Source: Pseudomonadota bacterium
GTDB taxonomy: Bacteria; Pseudomonadota; Alphaproteobacteria; Acetobacterales; Acetobacteraceae
DNA: 64,000 nt
NCBI GenBank assembly: GCA_021845985.1
Contig: JAJZES010000006.1
Span: 142,763 to 206,762 of the forward strand
Direction of reading: 5' to 3'
Notes under the pieces: generated by a model
Database searches by the model: none
Told to the model about the DNA's origin: nothing
What the model saw: the letters and a program-made list of their open reading frames with translations, nothing else
In this document: positions 8,653 through 17,920 of the stretch, one piece after another
Numbering within the stretch: position 1 is the stretch's first letter
How the letters are laid out: each line of letters begins with the position of its first letter
Position numbers and translations under genes: made by a program

Positions 8653-8666
8653 ATCCGCGGGCAGGG

Positions 8667-9950
8667 TCAGGACCGCTGATCGAGCTGCGCCCGCCGCTCC
8701 AGGTCGCGCATCAGTTGCCGCGACGCCAGTTCGATCCGGTCATTGAGGATTTTGCTGGTCAGTTCCTCCTTGCTCGGAATGCCGAAATTCTTCTGCTCGC
8801 GCGAACAGATCATGATCACCAGGATGCCGTCGTCGGAGACCAGCGGCTGGCTCGGCTTGTTGTCCGGCAATTTCTCCAGCACGCCGCGCATTGCCGCCGA
8901 GATGGTGTCGAGCCGCACCGCGCCGGGATTGCCCGGCCGTATCGAGCCGGCCGCCTTGTTGGCCGCCTCCAGCGCGTCGCAGGTCTGCACCGAGGCCGAC
9001 AGTTGCTGCGCCTGCTGCAGCACCTGTTTCTGCTGATCGGTCGGGTTGGCCGGATCGAGCCGGCTGGTGAACGGCAGGAAGGCCTGGCGCAGGGAGACGA
9101 CGGTGGCCATGTCGTTGCCGATTTCGCGCTTGGCGCGCAGCGTCACCACGTCGAGGCCGCCGGGCACCGCGATCGGATTGCTGACCGCGCCGGGCGGCAT
9201 CTCGTTGAGCACGCGCAGCACCGCCGGATCGAGTTCCGGCGCCTGCACCCAGCCGAGATCACCGCCGGTCAGCGCCGTCTGGCTCTGGCTGAACTGCGCG
9301 GCGACGACGGCGAACGGGGCGCCGGCGCGCAATTGCTGGATCACCGCGTCGGCGAAGCGGCGCGCTTCCTCGGTGGCCAGCGGGTTCTCGACGGGCACGA
9401 AAATCTCGCCGACGCGGAACTCCTCCTGACCGACCTCCCCTTTCAGCACCTGCAGCTGCTCGGCAATATCCGCCGCCGTCACCTGCGACTGGGCGCCGAG
9501 TTGCTGGCGCAGCACCCGCGTCCAGCCAAGCTGCACGCGGATCTGATCGACCAGCGTGCGATAGGCGACGCCGTCGCTGGCCAGCCGATCGCGCAGGGTG
9601 CCCGGCGCCATGCCGTTGCGCTGCTCGACCTCGGCGATGGCGGCGGCGATGTCCTTGTCGGAAACCAGGATGCGGCGACGCTGCACCTCCTGCAGCCGCA
9701 GCCGCTCGTCGATGAGCTGCTTGGTGATCTGCGGCGTCAGCCGGTCCAGCACCTCGGGGCTGAGCGGCAGGCCGGTGGACAGCGCGAACAGCCGGCGGCG
9801 GTTGTCCACGTCCTCGCGGCTGATGATGTCGCCGTTGACGATGGCGACGATCTTTGCCGCATCCTGGTCCGGCACCGGCGGCGGCGGCGCGGCCGCGAGC
9901 AGCGTGGCCAGGGCGAACAGGGCGAGCAGGATGCGCGGTGACATGGACAA
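8667..9950 (-). CDS. surA: Periplasmic chaperone/peptidyl-prolyl isomerase SurA
   Basis: Escorts outer-membrane proteins through the periplasm. The 427-residue product has a signal peptide (MSMSPRILLALFALATLLAAA), a SurA_N segment (VAIVNGDIISREDVDNR, then TKQLIDERLRLQEVQRR) and a parvulin domain at about 175-275 (FRVGEIFVPVENP, FSQSQTALTGGDLGW). The C-terminal part carries a poorly conserved second region before SKILNDRIELASRQLMRDL. It follows lptD by 14 bp; LptD is a classic SurA client, so the pairing is functional as well as positional. A second ATG two codons in is an alternative start. Confidence 0.92.
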   Translation of the reverse strand: MSMSPRILLALFALATLLAAAPPPPVPDQDAAKIVAIVNGDIISREDVDNRRRLFALSTGLPLSPEVLDRLTPQITKQLIDERLRLQEVQRRRILVSDKDIAAAIAEVEQRNGMAPGTLRDRLASDGVAYRTLVDQIRVQLGWTRVLRQQLGAQSQVTAADIAEQLQVLKGEVGQEEFRVGEIFVPVENPLATEEARRFADAVIQQLRAGAPFAVVAAQFSQSQTALTGGDLGWVQAPELDPAVLRVLNEMPPGAVSNPIAVPGGLDVVTLRAKREIGNDMATVVSLRQAFLPFTSRLDPANPTDQQKQVLQQAQQLSASVQTCDALEAANKAAGSIRPGNPGAVRLDTISAAMRGVLEKLPDNKPSQPLVSDDGILVIMICSREQKNFGIPSKEELTSKILNDRIELASRQLMRDLERRAQLDQRS

Positions 9951-9964
9951 TACTCCCGGACGGA

Positions 9965-12202
9965 TCAGAGGCCGGTGAAACCGAAGGTGCCGACCGTTTT
10001 CAGCGTCACCTGAAACAGCAACATGGAGGCGCCGTTATCGAAGTTGATCGACGTGTAGCGACGGAAGTAGTTCAGCCCGAAGATGAAGCACTCGTCCTCG
10101 TAGGTGAGTGTGGCGCCGGTATCAACCAGCTTTTGCAACTGCATGTCGCGGCGGGCGAAGGTGGCGATGGTCCAGCGCCCCCAGGTGCTGTTCAGCCCGA
10201 CGGTGACTTCGTTGCGGGGCGCCGTGTTGAGCACGCCGGTCGGCACCGTGTCATAATAGGTATAGGGGTTGTAGTCACTGTAAAGATAACCGGTGGAAAA
10301 CTTCAGCCATGACGGGCCGGCGGTGGCCAGCGCGTCGATGAAGCGCAGGCTGAAATCCTGGTGGCTGAAGCGCTGGCGCGAGGTCAGATCGAAAAACTGG
10401 TTGGGCGTGTAGTCGAGATGGCTGACGATGTCGGTTCGCGTGCCGCGCAGGCCCGAGCCGACCGGAAAGGCGAGGTCCGGGGCGCTGCGGAAGCCCTCGC
10501 CGATCAACCCGTCCAGCGTCTGCCCGTCGCCGAAATACCAGGCGCTGTGCAGCGCCACATTGGCCCGCATGCCGCCCTCCAGCCGGTCGATGCCGGGGAA
10601 ACGGTTGAGCGCAAACAGGTTGGCGTCGGTGAAGTTGAAGTCGAAGCTGTCTTCGTTGGGGATCAGCGTCCGCAGATAGGTAGAAGTGCCGGCGTTGAGC
10701 GGCGCATAGCTGCTGCCCTGCGGCGCCGCGATCACCTGCATGATCGGTTCGATGATCTGCGACCCGGCCTTGCCTGCATCGCGCATCAGCGGCCAGCGCA
10801 TCTCCAGCGCCGCCGTCGGCATCGCCTGCTCCGAGCTGGCCGCCGTCATCTGGCCCCAGGTCGGCTGCTGGTTGATGCCGGTCGAGTTGTAGGCGGCGCT
10901 GTCAACATGCAGCACCAGTTTCCACAGATCGCCGAGCGCGCCGGTGGCCGGGCGCTCCCAGTTCATGCTCAGGCTGGCGCGCTGGGTGTTGGTGCCCTGC
11001 TGGCGCAGCACGTTGAAGGCGCCGGCATCGAGACCGAAGCGGCCGCCGAGCGGGTCCGGCTCGCCGACGAAGCTGTATTCATAGCGCGGCAGCACCACCG
11101 GGATCTTGGCGGTGTCGAGGCTGGAGACGAGGCCCTGATAGGTGCTGGCGTCGAGCCGGGAATACGACCCCTGGCCGAACCCCTCCAGATAGAGGTTGCT
11201 GCTCAGCACGTCGATCAGGCCGGGCAGGTGAAAGTCGCGCATATAGTTCACCGACGACGCGCGCTGGATGTTGAAGCCCCAGCGCCATTCGTCGTCGATG
11301 GCGAATTGTGCGGTCGAGAACAGATCCCCGGCGAGCGATTTCTCGTCGTAGCCCATCGAGGTGTTGATGGTCACCGTGCCGCTGTTGAACGCATGGCGCA
11401 CCTGCAGCCCCAGGCCGGGACCGTTGCTGCCCGAGGTGATCATCGGCGCGATCGTCGCGTCGGTGGTGCCGTCGATTACCCAGTAATACGGCACCTGCAG
11501 GAAGGCGCCGAGATATTTGGAATAGCCGAGCGAGGGTACGAGAAAGCCGCTGGCGCGCTTTTCCGACGGGTCGGGATGGGTGAAATAGGGCAGGTACATC
11601 ACCGGCACGCCGAACAGATCGACCACCGCGTCGCGGTACTCGATGCGCTTGTCTTCGAGGTCCTGCACCGCGGAGCGGGCGCGGATGTCCCAGATCAGCG
11701 GGAAGTTCGGGTTGGTCTTGCAGGCGTCGCAGGTCGAATAGATGACACGGCTCAGCTCGTTGACCCGCGCCTCGGTGCGGCGCGCACCGTTGGCCGCAAG
11801 GTGACCGTTCTCGGCAAGCTGGCCGCGGATGTTGGTCAGGATGCCGTTCTTCATCCCTTCCGACAGTTCGGCGTAATCGGCGAACGTCACCTGCCCGCTG
11901 GGGTCGAGCAGCACGACATGGCCGCTGGCCGCGGCGACGCCGGTGTTGCGGTCATAGGTCACCTTGTCGCCGCGCATGACCCGATCGCCCTGCCAGATCT
12001 CGACATGCCCGGTGAGCGTGACGAAGCCGCGGTCGCGGTCGTATTCCACCTGATCGGCCTGATAATAAACCGGCTGATCGCGCTGCACCGGCGTCGATTT
12101 GGCGCTGCGCAGCCCGCTCAACTGCGCCTGCGCCGCCACCGGCAGCACGGCCGCCAGCGCCGCGCCGAGCAGCAGCGCTGGTGCTGCGGTCGGTCGTCGC
12201 AT
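9965..12202 (-). CDS. lptD: LPS-assembly outer-membrane protein LptD
   Basis: Beta-barrel that inserts lipopolysaccharide into the outer leaflet of the outer membrane, with LptE. The 745-residue protein has a signal peptide of about 26 residues (MRRPTAAPALLLGAALAAVL), an OstA/LptA-like jellyroll domain (VYYQADQVEYDRDRGFVTLTGHVEIWQGD) and a large C-terminal barrel. The cysteines in YSTCDACK fit the disulfide-forming region of the family. The start at 12202 overlaps the lptG stop by one base (TGATG). Position downstream of lptF-lptG and upstream of surA supports the call. Confidence 0.95.
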   Translation of the reverse strand: MRRPTAAPALLLGAALAAVLPVAAQAQLSGLRSAKSTPVQRDQPVYYQADQVEYDRDRGFVTLTGHVEIWQGDRVMRGDKVTYDRNTGVAAASGHVVLLDPSGQVTFADYAELSEGMKNGILTNIRGQLAENGHLAANGARRTEARVNELSRVIYSTCDACKTNPNFPLIWDIRARSAVQDLEDKRIEYRDAVVDLFGVPVMYLPYFTHPDPSEKRASGFLVPSLGYSKYLGAFLQVPYYWVIDGTTDATIAPMITSGSNGPGLGLQVRHAFNSGTVTINTSMGYDEKSLAGDLFSTAQFAIDDEWRWGFNIQRASSVNYMRDFHLPGLIDVLSSNLYLEGFGQGSYSRLDASTYQGLVSSLDTAKIPVVLPRYEYSFVGEPDPLGGRFGLDAGAFNVLRQQGTNTQRASLSMNWERPATGALGDLWKLVLHVDSAAYNSTGINQQPTWGQMTAASSEQAMPTAALEMRWPLMRDAGKAGSQIIEPIMQVIAAPQGSSYAPLNAGTSTYLRTLIPNEDSFDFNFTDANLFALNRFPGIDRLEGGMRANVALHSAWYFGDGQTLDGLIGEGFRSAPDLAFPVGSGLRGTRTDIVSHLDYTPNQFFDLTSRQRFSHQDFSLRFIDALATAGPSWLKFSTGYLYSDYNPYTYYDTVPTGVLNTAPRNEVTVGLNSTWGRWTIATFARRDMQLQKLVDTGATLTYEDECFIFGLNYFRRYTSINFDNGASMLLFQVTLKTVGTFGFTGL

Positions 12203-13314
12203 CAGCCGTCTTCCAGATGCAGCAGCAGGGCGAGCGAGAGCATCAGGCCGGAGGCGGCCGGCGCCCAGGCGGCCAGCAGCGGCGGCAGGGCGCCGCTCTG
12301 GCCAAACTCCTCGGCCAGCTTGGAGACGACGAACAACGCGAAGCCGGCGGCGACACCGCTGCCGATCATCTGCGCCACGCCGCCGCGGCGCTGCGGCCGC
12401 ATCGAGAACCCGGCGCCGAGCAGGCACATCGTGCCGCTCAGCAGCGGCAGCGCCAGCAGGGTCTGGAAGTGCAGCCGGTGGCGGATGGAGGAGAAGCCGG
12501 AGCGGTCGAGCAGGGCGATGAAGCCGGGCAGCGCCCATACCGAGAACGTATCGGGCGCGGCAAAACTCTCCTGCACCCGGCTGACCGTCAGGTCGGTGGG
12601 CAGCTCGAGGGTACGCGGCGCGTCCGGCAGATGCCCCGGCGTCAGCGTGCGGGCGCCCTGCAACTCCCAGGCGCCGCTGATCAGCCGCGCCGAGGCGGCT
12701 TCGATGCGCTGGATCGGCCGGTCGCGGGTATCGAGCCGGAAGATGCTGACCGCCTGGGCATCAAGCTCCTTGGTATGGGCCGAGACCGTTTCGGCATGCA
12801 GCACGGCGACGCCCTGCGGCACCAGCCCGTGATCGGCCTGCCGCAGCCAGAGCTGGCCGCCGTTGAGCGCCATGGCGCCGTTGCCGCTGCGCAGATAGGT
12901 GTCCTCCAGCGACTCGGCGCGCCCTCGCATCACCGCCGACACCGGCGTCACCGCCGCGGTGGCGAAGCCGCCGAGCAGGATGGCGCAGAGTGTCGGCGTC
13001 GCCAGGAACTGCCACGCCGAGACTCCGGCGGCGCGCGCCACCACCAGCTCCGACGAACGGGTCAGCCGCCAGAACGCGACGATGGCGCCGAGCAGCACGG
13101 CGAACGGCAGGATCTGCATGCCGACCCAGGGCAGCCGCAGCGCCGCGATCTCGCTGACGATGCCGAACGTCGCCTCCGGCCGCGTCGCCGAGCGGCGCAG
13201 CAGTTCGATGAAGTCGAACAGCGCCACGAGGCCGGTGAGGGCCGCCAGCATGCCCAGCACGGCAGCCATGAACACGCGCGCGACATAGAGCGACAAGGTA
13301 ACGGCGAAGGTCAC
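12202..13314 (-). CDS. lptG: LPS export ABC transporter permease LptG
   Basis: Inner-membrane permease that, with LptF and the LptB ATPase, extracts LPS from the membrane and feeds the Lpt bridge. It has 370 residues with about six membrane helices split around a periplasmic domain, as in the YjgP/YjgQ family. The N-terminus MTFAVTLSLYVARVFMAAVLGM and the coupling region EIAALRLPWVGMQILPFAVLLG are typical. It starts four bases after the lptF stop and overlaps lptD by one base, forming an lptF-lptG-lptD unit. lptB is not in the window. Confidence 0.94.
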   Translation of the reverse strand: MTFAVTLSLYVARVFMAAVLGMLAALTGLVALFDFIELLRRSATRPEATFGIVSEIAALRLPWVGMQILPFAVLLGAIVAFWRLTRSSELVVARAAGVSAWQFLATPTLCAILLGGFATAAVTPVSAVMRGRAESLEDTYLRSGNGAMALNGGQLWLRQADHGLVPQGVAVLHAETVSAHTKELDAQAVSIFRLDTRDRPIQRIEAASARLISGAWELQGARTLTPGHLPDAPRTLELPTDLTVSRVQESFAAPDTFSVWALPGFIALLDRSGFSSIRHRLHFQTLLALPLLSGTMCLLGAGFSMRPQRRGGVAQMIGSGVAAGFALFVVSKLAEEFGQSGALPPLLAAWAPAASGLMLSLALLLHLEDG

Positions 13315-13318
13315 GGGA

Positions 13319-14461
13319 TCAGGCGGCCCCGAGCGGAACCAGCTTGCCGCGCGGCGCGATATACGCCTGTGGCCCGAACAGGATGACGCTGCCGATCAGC
13401 CCCGGCAGGATCGCCTGCACCCATACCAGCGGCAACAGCACCAGATCGCGGGTCGCCAGATTGGTGATGACGAGGCCGAGCGCCAGCAGCCCGACCACGG
13501 CCAGCACCGCGACCACCGGGCGCAGCAGGCCGCCATGGCGGCGGAATGAGCCGGTCAGCGAGGCGACCAGCGCCACGATGGCGAAGCTGAAACAGGTGAA
13601 CGGCGCCGCCAGCCGGCGATGCGCCTCGACCACCAGCTTGCCGAGGTCACGATCGGCGACGGCGCCGGGCAACGGATGCAGCAATTCCTCGATCGACATT
13701 TCGGTCGGATCGCGCATGCGCGTTTCCTCGGTCTTGCCGCTGGGCGCGAGATCGACCGAGTTCTCCTTGAAGGTCAGCACGTTGAGCCGGCCGGTTTGGT
13801 GGTCGATCTCCTCCCGCGAGCCGTCGATCAGCAGCACGCGCGGCGCGCCGGCGGAGGCGATCAGCCGGCCGCGTTCGGCGAAAATGGTGGCGTGGCTGGA
13901 TTTCTCGCGCGCGTCATCGACGACGATGCCGCGCAGCGTGCCGTCGCGGTCACGGCTGCGGACATAGACGGTCAGGTCATCGGAAACCGGGGTGAACACG
14001 CCTTCCTGCAGCAGAAAGGCGGCGATCCGGTTGCGGATCTCGAACTGGAACTGGCGGAACGAGGTGAAGCTCGCCGGCACCACCCAGATGTTGAGCACGA
14101 AGCAGGACGCCATGGCGAAGGCGGCGAGCAGCAGGGCCGGGCGCGCCAGCGCCGTCTGCGACAGCCCGGCGGAGCGCATCACCGTCAGCTCGCGGTCGCC
14201 GGCGAGCCGCTGATAGACGAACTGCACCACGACGAAGGTGGTGATCGGCAGGATGACGGCAACGAAATTGGGGATCAGCAGACTGGTGAGCTGGAAGAAC
14301 ACGCGAAAGGACAGACCGCGATTGACCACCAGCTCGACGAAGCGCAGCGACTGGGTCAGCCAGATCAGCGCCACCAAGCCGCCGGCAACGGCGATCTGCG
14401 CCAGCAGAAGCTGCCGCAGCACGTAGCGGTCGATGCGGGAGAGCGATGCGGCGGCGAACAT
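13319..14461 (-). CDS. lptF: LPS export ABC transporter permease LptF
   Basis: Partner permease of LptG, 380 residues. The start MFAAASLSRIDRYVLRQLLLAQIAV and the ELTVMRSAGLSQTALARPALLLA segment, the ATPase coupling region, are classic for LptF. The central part is a soluble periplasmic domain, followed by three C-terminal membrane helices. It is the first lpt gene here and may be transcribed from the 83-bp gap behind the MFS gene. That gap contains a small stem (CTCCCC/GGGGAG, 14476-14496) 15 bp before the start codon. Confidence 0.94.
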   Translation of the reverse strand: MFAAASLSRIDRYVLRQLLLAQIAVAGGLVALIWLTQSLRFVELVVNRGLSFRVFFQLTSLLIPNFVAVILPITTFVVVQFVYQRLAGDRELTVMRSAGLSQTALARPALLLAAFAMASCFVLNIWVVPASFTSFRQFQFEIRNRIAAFLLQEGVFTPVSDDLTVYVRSRDRDGTLRGIVVDDAREKSSHATIFAERGRLIASAGAPRVLLIDGSREEIDHQTGRLNVLTFKENSVDLAPSGKTEETRMRDPTEMSIEELLHPLPGAVADRDLGKLVVEAHRRLAAPFTCFSFAIVALVASLTGSFRRHGGLLRPVVAVLAVVGLLALGLVITNLATRDLVLLPLVWVQAILPGLIGSVILFGPQAYIAPRGKLVPLGAA

Positions 14462-14544
14462 GGCGGGCGCGACGGCTCCCCTTCGGTGTCGGGGAGTTTA
14501 GCCGGCGGAGGGGGGCGGTGGCAAAACTGTCGCTCGGCGGGCGG

Positions 14545-15762
14545 CTAGGCGCGCGCCCGCTCCAGGTTCGGCAGGAACGCCGTCAGCACGCCGATGGCCG
14601 GCAGATAGGCACAGACCCGGTACACCGTATCCACGCTGGTCATATCCGCCAGTTGGCCAAGCACGGCGGCGCCGAGGCCGCCCATGCCGAACGCGAAGCC
14701 GAAGAACAGGCCGGAAATCATCCCCACCTTCCCCGGCACCAGTTCCTGCGCATAGACCACGATGGCGGAAAAAGCCGAGGACAGGATCAGCCCGATCGGC
14801 ACCGACAGCGCGATGGTCCAGGCCAGCCCGACATGCGGCAGCGCCAGGGTGAACGGCAGCACGCCGACGATCGACGCCCAGATGACGTATTTCCGTCCGA
14901 CCCGGTCACCGATCGGCCCGCCGAAGAACGTGCCGACCGCGGTTGCCGCCAGGAACACGAACAGACAAAGCTGCGCCGACTGCACCGGCAGCGCGAAATG
15001 CTGCATGAGGTAGAAGGTGAAATAGGTGTTGATGCTGGCAAGATAGAAGAACTTGGAGAACATCAGGGCGATCAGGATGGCGATCGACACGCCGACCCGG
15101 CGCGACGACAGCGCCGGCCGCAGCACCGAGGCGGCCCGCCGCGTCCGTCCGGCGCGCGCCGCCTGCCGGCGCACGTACCAGCGCCCGACATTGGCCAGGA
15201 TCGCCATGCCGAGCAGGGCGACGGCGGAGAAATAGGCGACGCTGCGCTGGCCGCCCGGCAGCACGACGAAGGCCGCCAGCAGCGGGCCGAGCGCCGAGCC
15301 GGCATTGCCGCCGACCTGGAACACCGATTGGGCCAGGCCATGCCGCCCGCCCGAGGCATAGCGCGCCATGCGCGACGCCTCGGGATGGAACACCGCCGAG
15401 CCAAGACCGATGGTCGCCGCCGCCACCAGCACCGCCGGCAGGCTGGTCGCGACCGACAGCAGCACCAGCCCGACCAGGGTGAACCCCATGCCGACGGACA
15501 GCGAATAGGGCATCGGCCGGCGGTCGGTGACGATGCCGACGAGCGGCTGCAGCAGCGAGGCGGTGAGCTGAAAACACAGCGTGATCAGGCCGACCTCGCC
15601 GAAGCTCAGCGCCAGATTGCCCTTCAGCATCGGGTAGAGCGCCGGCAGCAGCGACTGCATCGTGTCGTTGAGCATGTGCGATACCGACAGGGCGGCCAGC
15701 ACCGCCACCGTGGTACCCTCGGCGTCCATCCCGACGACCGGCGCCGTCACCTGCTTCTGCAT
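14545..15762 (-). CDS. MFS exporter, fosmidomycin-resistance (Fsr)-like
   Basis: Twelve-helix drug/metabolite antiporter of 405 residues. The opening VLAALSVSHMLNDTMQSLLPALYPMLK and the loops TDRRPMP and GDRVGRKY (MFS signature loops between helices 2-3 and 8-9) are close to Fsr-type transporters, which export fosmidomycin and related compounds. Start ATG 15762 gives MQKQVTAP. It is divergent from the yfgM-bamB-der operon; the shared 158-bp region contains a 20-bp palindrome. The actual substrate cannot be deduced. Confidence 0.88.
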   Translation of the reverse strand: MQKQVTAPVVGMDAEGTTVAVLAALSVSHMLNDTMQSLLPALYPMLKGNLALSFGEVGLITLCFQLTASLLQPLVGIVTDRRPMPYSLSVGMGFTLVGLVLLSVATSLPAVLVAAATIGLGSAVFHPEASRMARYASGGRHGLAQSVFQVGGNAGSALGPLLAAFVVLPGGQRSVAYFSAVALLGMAILANVGRWYVRRQAARAGRTRRAASVLRPALSSRRVGVSIAILIALMFSKFFYLASINTYFTFYLMQHFALPVQSAQLCLFVFLAATAVGTFFGGPIGDRVGRKYVIWASIVGVLPFTLALPHVGLAWTIALSVPIGLILSSAFSAIVVYAQELVPGKVGMISGLFFGFAFGMGGLGAAVLGQLADMTSVDTVYRVCAYLPAIGVLTAFLPNLERARA

Positions 15763-15820
15763 TGCACCATTCCCCGACCGGGGGAGTATCGCCAAACCGG
15801 CGGCGGCGTCCAACCGGACA

Positions 15821-15840
15821 GTTGCAGTGGGCGCTGCAAC
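15821..15840. promoter_or_regulatory. 20-bp palindrome between divergent MFS and yfgM genes
   Basis: GTTGCAG-TGGGCG-CTGCAAC: perfect 7-bp arms around a 6-bp centre, roughly mid-way between the two divergent start codons. The arrangement and size fit a dimeric repressor operator controlling the exporter gene. No regulator gene is adjacent. Confidence 0.4.
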
Positions 15841-15920
15841 GCTGGGCTGCGCCGATTTGCCCGCCACCGGCGCCGCCGCTATGGTCCGGGGCCGCCGACC
15901 GAACAAGGATTGCTCCCCAG

Positions 15921-16574
15921 GTGCCCGACATTTTCGATGAGGTCGAGGAAGACCTCCGCGCGGATCGCGCCCGGGCGCTGCTGGTGCGGTATGGCGGGGC
16001 GCTGTTCGCCGCCGCGCTGCTGGCGGTGGCGGCGGCCGGCGGTTGGCAGGTCTGGCGCTCGTACGACGCCAGGCGGGTGGCCGTGGTCGCCAAGACCTAT
16101 CTGGCCGGCATGCGCATCGCCGATGAACAGAAGGGCGCCGCGCGCGCCGCCGCGGTGACTGATTTCGCCACCGTCGCGGCGACCGGCGCCGACGGCTACC
16201 GCACGCTGGCGCGGCTGCGCGCGGCGGCGCTGAAGGCCGAGAGCGGCGACCTCGCCGGCGCCGACGCACTGTGGAACGCGGTGTCCAGCGACGGCAGCGC
16301 CGATCCGCTGCTGCGTGACCTCGCCACGCTGCAATGGGCGCAGCATCATATCGACGCGGGCGATCCGGCGGCGGTGGCGCAGCGGCTGGCGGTGCTCGCC
16401 TCGCCGGTCAATCCGTGGCACGCGCTGGCCGAGGAGGCGCAGGCGGAACTGTCGCTGCGCCAGGGCAACACCGATGCGGCGCGGGCGACGTTGACCGCGC
16501 TGACCCAGGACATGTCCAGCCCCGCCGGTGTGCGTCGCCGGGCGGGCGGGCTGCTCGCCCGGCTGGGCGGCTGA
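15921..16574 (+). CDS. YfgM-like TPR membrane protein
   Basis: Inner-membrane-anchored protein, 217 residues, with one N-terminal helix (VRYGGALFAAALLAVAAAGGW, about residues 21-41) and a periplasmic tetratricopeptide-like region. YfgM family members associate with the Sec translocon and periplasmic chaperones. The start is a GTG at 15921 (PDIFDEVEEDLRADRARALL follows), preferred because the family opens with this acidic amphipathic segment. Followed after two bases by bamB and then der, the conserved yfgM-bamB-der arrangement. Confidence 0.87.
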   Translation: MPDIFDEVEEDLRADRARALLVRYGGALFAAALLAVAAAGGWQVWRSYDARRVAVVAKTYLAGMRIADEQKGAARAAAVTDFATVAATGADGYRTLARLRAAALKAESGDLAGADALWNAVSSDGSADPLLRDLATLQWAQHHIDAGDPAAVAQRLAVLASPVNPWHALAEEAQAELSLRQGNTDAARATLTALTQDMSSPAGVRRRAGGLLARLGG

Positions 16575-16576
16575 GC

Positions 16577-17911
16577 ATGGCGCAGGAGGTTCGGCTGAGC
16601 CGTCGAGCGGCGCTGCTGCTGCCGCTCGCCGCCACTGGCTGCGTGACGATCGACAACTGGTTCGGCACCAAGAAGACGCCGCTGACCGGGCAGCGCGTCG
16701 CCATCATCGCCGCCGGCCACGGACTGACCGTCGATAACCCGCCGACGCGCAAAGTCGAGTTGCCACCGGCGGCGGACAACCCCGACTGGACGCAATCGGG
16801 CGGCAACCCGGCGCATGCCTCCGGCCATCCGGCGCTGGCCAGCCAATTGACCGAGGCATGGTCGGTCAAGCTCGGCGCCCCGGCGGGCTATCGCCGGCGG
16901 CTGACGGCAACGCCGGTGGTCGGCAGCGGGCGCGTCTTCGCCATGGATGTCAATGCCGTGGTCAGCGCCTTCGCACTGAAAACCGGCGCCCGGCTGTGGA
17001 GCGTCAAGACGGCGTTGCCCGACGACCACAGCACCAATCTGGGCGGCGGCCTCGCCGTCGATGGCGACACGCTGTACGTGTCCACCGGCCTCGACCGGCT
17101 GATCGCGCTCGACGCCCGCAGCGGCAAGCTGCGCTGGCGCCAGCAGCTTCCCGCCCCGGCCCGGGCGGCGCCGACGATCGCCGGGGAGCTGCTGTTCCTG
17201 CCGACGCTCGACCAGCAGGTGCTGGCGATGTCGCGCGACGACGGCGCCCGGCAATGGGCGCATCAGGGCGTCACCGCGCCGACGGTGATGCTCGGCCTGC
17301 CGTCGCCCGCGTTTGCCGACGGGCTGGTGGTGGCGGGCTTTGATTCGGGCGAACTGGTCTGCCTGCGCGCCGCCTCCGGCTCGGTGATCTGGAGCGACAG
17401 CGTCGCCTCACGCGGCGGCGGGCATATCTCGCTTGCCGATTTTACCTCCATTGGCGGGTTGCCGGTGCTGGCCGATGGCGTGGTCTATGCGGTCAGCCTG
17501 GGTGGGCTGTTCGTCGCCCTCGATCTGCGCACCGGCCGGCGGCTGTGGTCGCGCGAAATCGCCTCCGACCAGACGCCATGGCTGGCCGGCGAGTGGCTGT
17601 TCGTGATGACGCCCGATCAGCAACTGGTCTGCCTCAACCGCCGCGACGGACAGGTCGCCTGGGTCACCCAATTGCCGCTGTACCGCAACGAGAAGACCAA
17701 GGAAGACCCGGTCACCTGGCTCGGCCCGACGCTCGCCGGCGAGCGGCTGATCGTCTCGGGCAACGGGCGGGAGGCGCTGTCGGTCAACCCCTATAACGGG
17801 GCCATCCTCGGGCGGCAGAAGCTGCCGGCGCCGGCGCCGCTGCCGGCGGTGGTGGCCGGGCGCACCATGCTGCAAGTCACCGAGGACGCGACGCTGCTCG
17901 CGCTGCGTTAG
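16577..17911 (+). CDS. bamB: Outer-membrane protein assembly factor BamB
   Basis: Lipoprotein beta-propeller of the BAM complex that helps fold outer-membrane beta-barrels. The 444-residue product starts with a positively charged signal and an LAATGC lipobox (lipidated Cys about 22), then shows repeated PQQ-like blades such as DVNAVVSAFALKTGARLWSV, LDARSGKLRWRQQL and VALDLRTGRRLWSREI. Length is slightly above that of E. coli BamB. ATG 16577 lies three bases after the yfgM-like stop; der starts ten bases after the bamB stop. Confidence 0.93.
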   Translation: MAQEVRLSRRAALLLPLAATGCVTIDNWFGTKKTPLTGQRVAIIAAGHGLTVDNPPTRKVELPPAADNPDWTQSGGNPAHASGHPALASQLTEAWSVKLGAPAGYRRRLTATPVVGSGRVFAMDVNAVVSAFALKTGARLWSVKTALPDDHSTNLGGGLAVDGDTLYVSTGLDRLIALDARSGKLRWRQQLPAPARAAPTIAGELLFLPTLDQQVLAMSRDDGARQWAHQGVTAPTVMLGLPSPAFADGLVVAGFDSGELVCLRAASGSVIWSDSVASRGGGHISLADFTSIGGLPVLADGVVYAVSLGGLFVALDLRTGRRLWSREIASDQTPWLAGEWLFVMTPDQQLVCLNRRDGQVAWVTQLPLYRNEKTKEDPVTWLGPTLAGERLIVSGNGREALSVNPYNGAILGRQKLPAPAPLPAVVAGRTMLQVTEDATLLALR

Positions 17912-17920
17912 GTCCACATC

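Noticed and set aside
10361..12832. A very long plus-strand open frame (823 codons) opposite lptD and lptG.
   Set aside because: Its product is His/Arg/Gln/Ala-rich with no domain, and the minus strand encodes well-recognised LptD and LptG. High GC creates long antisense frames throughout the window.
14476..14496. CTCCCC/GGGGAG stem before lptF considered as the MFS terminator.
   Set aside because: The stem has six pairs and, read on the minus strand, no T run follows; it may simply be leader structure.
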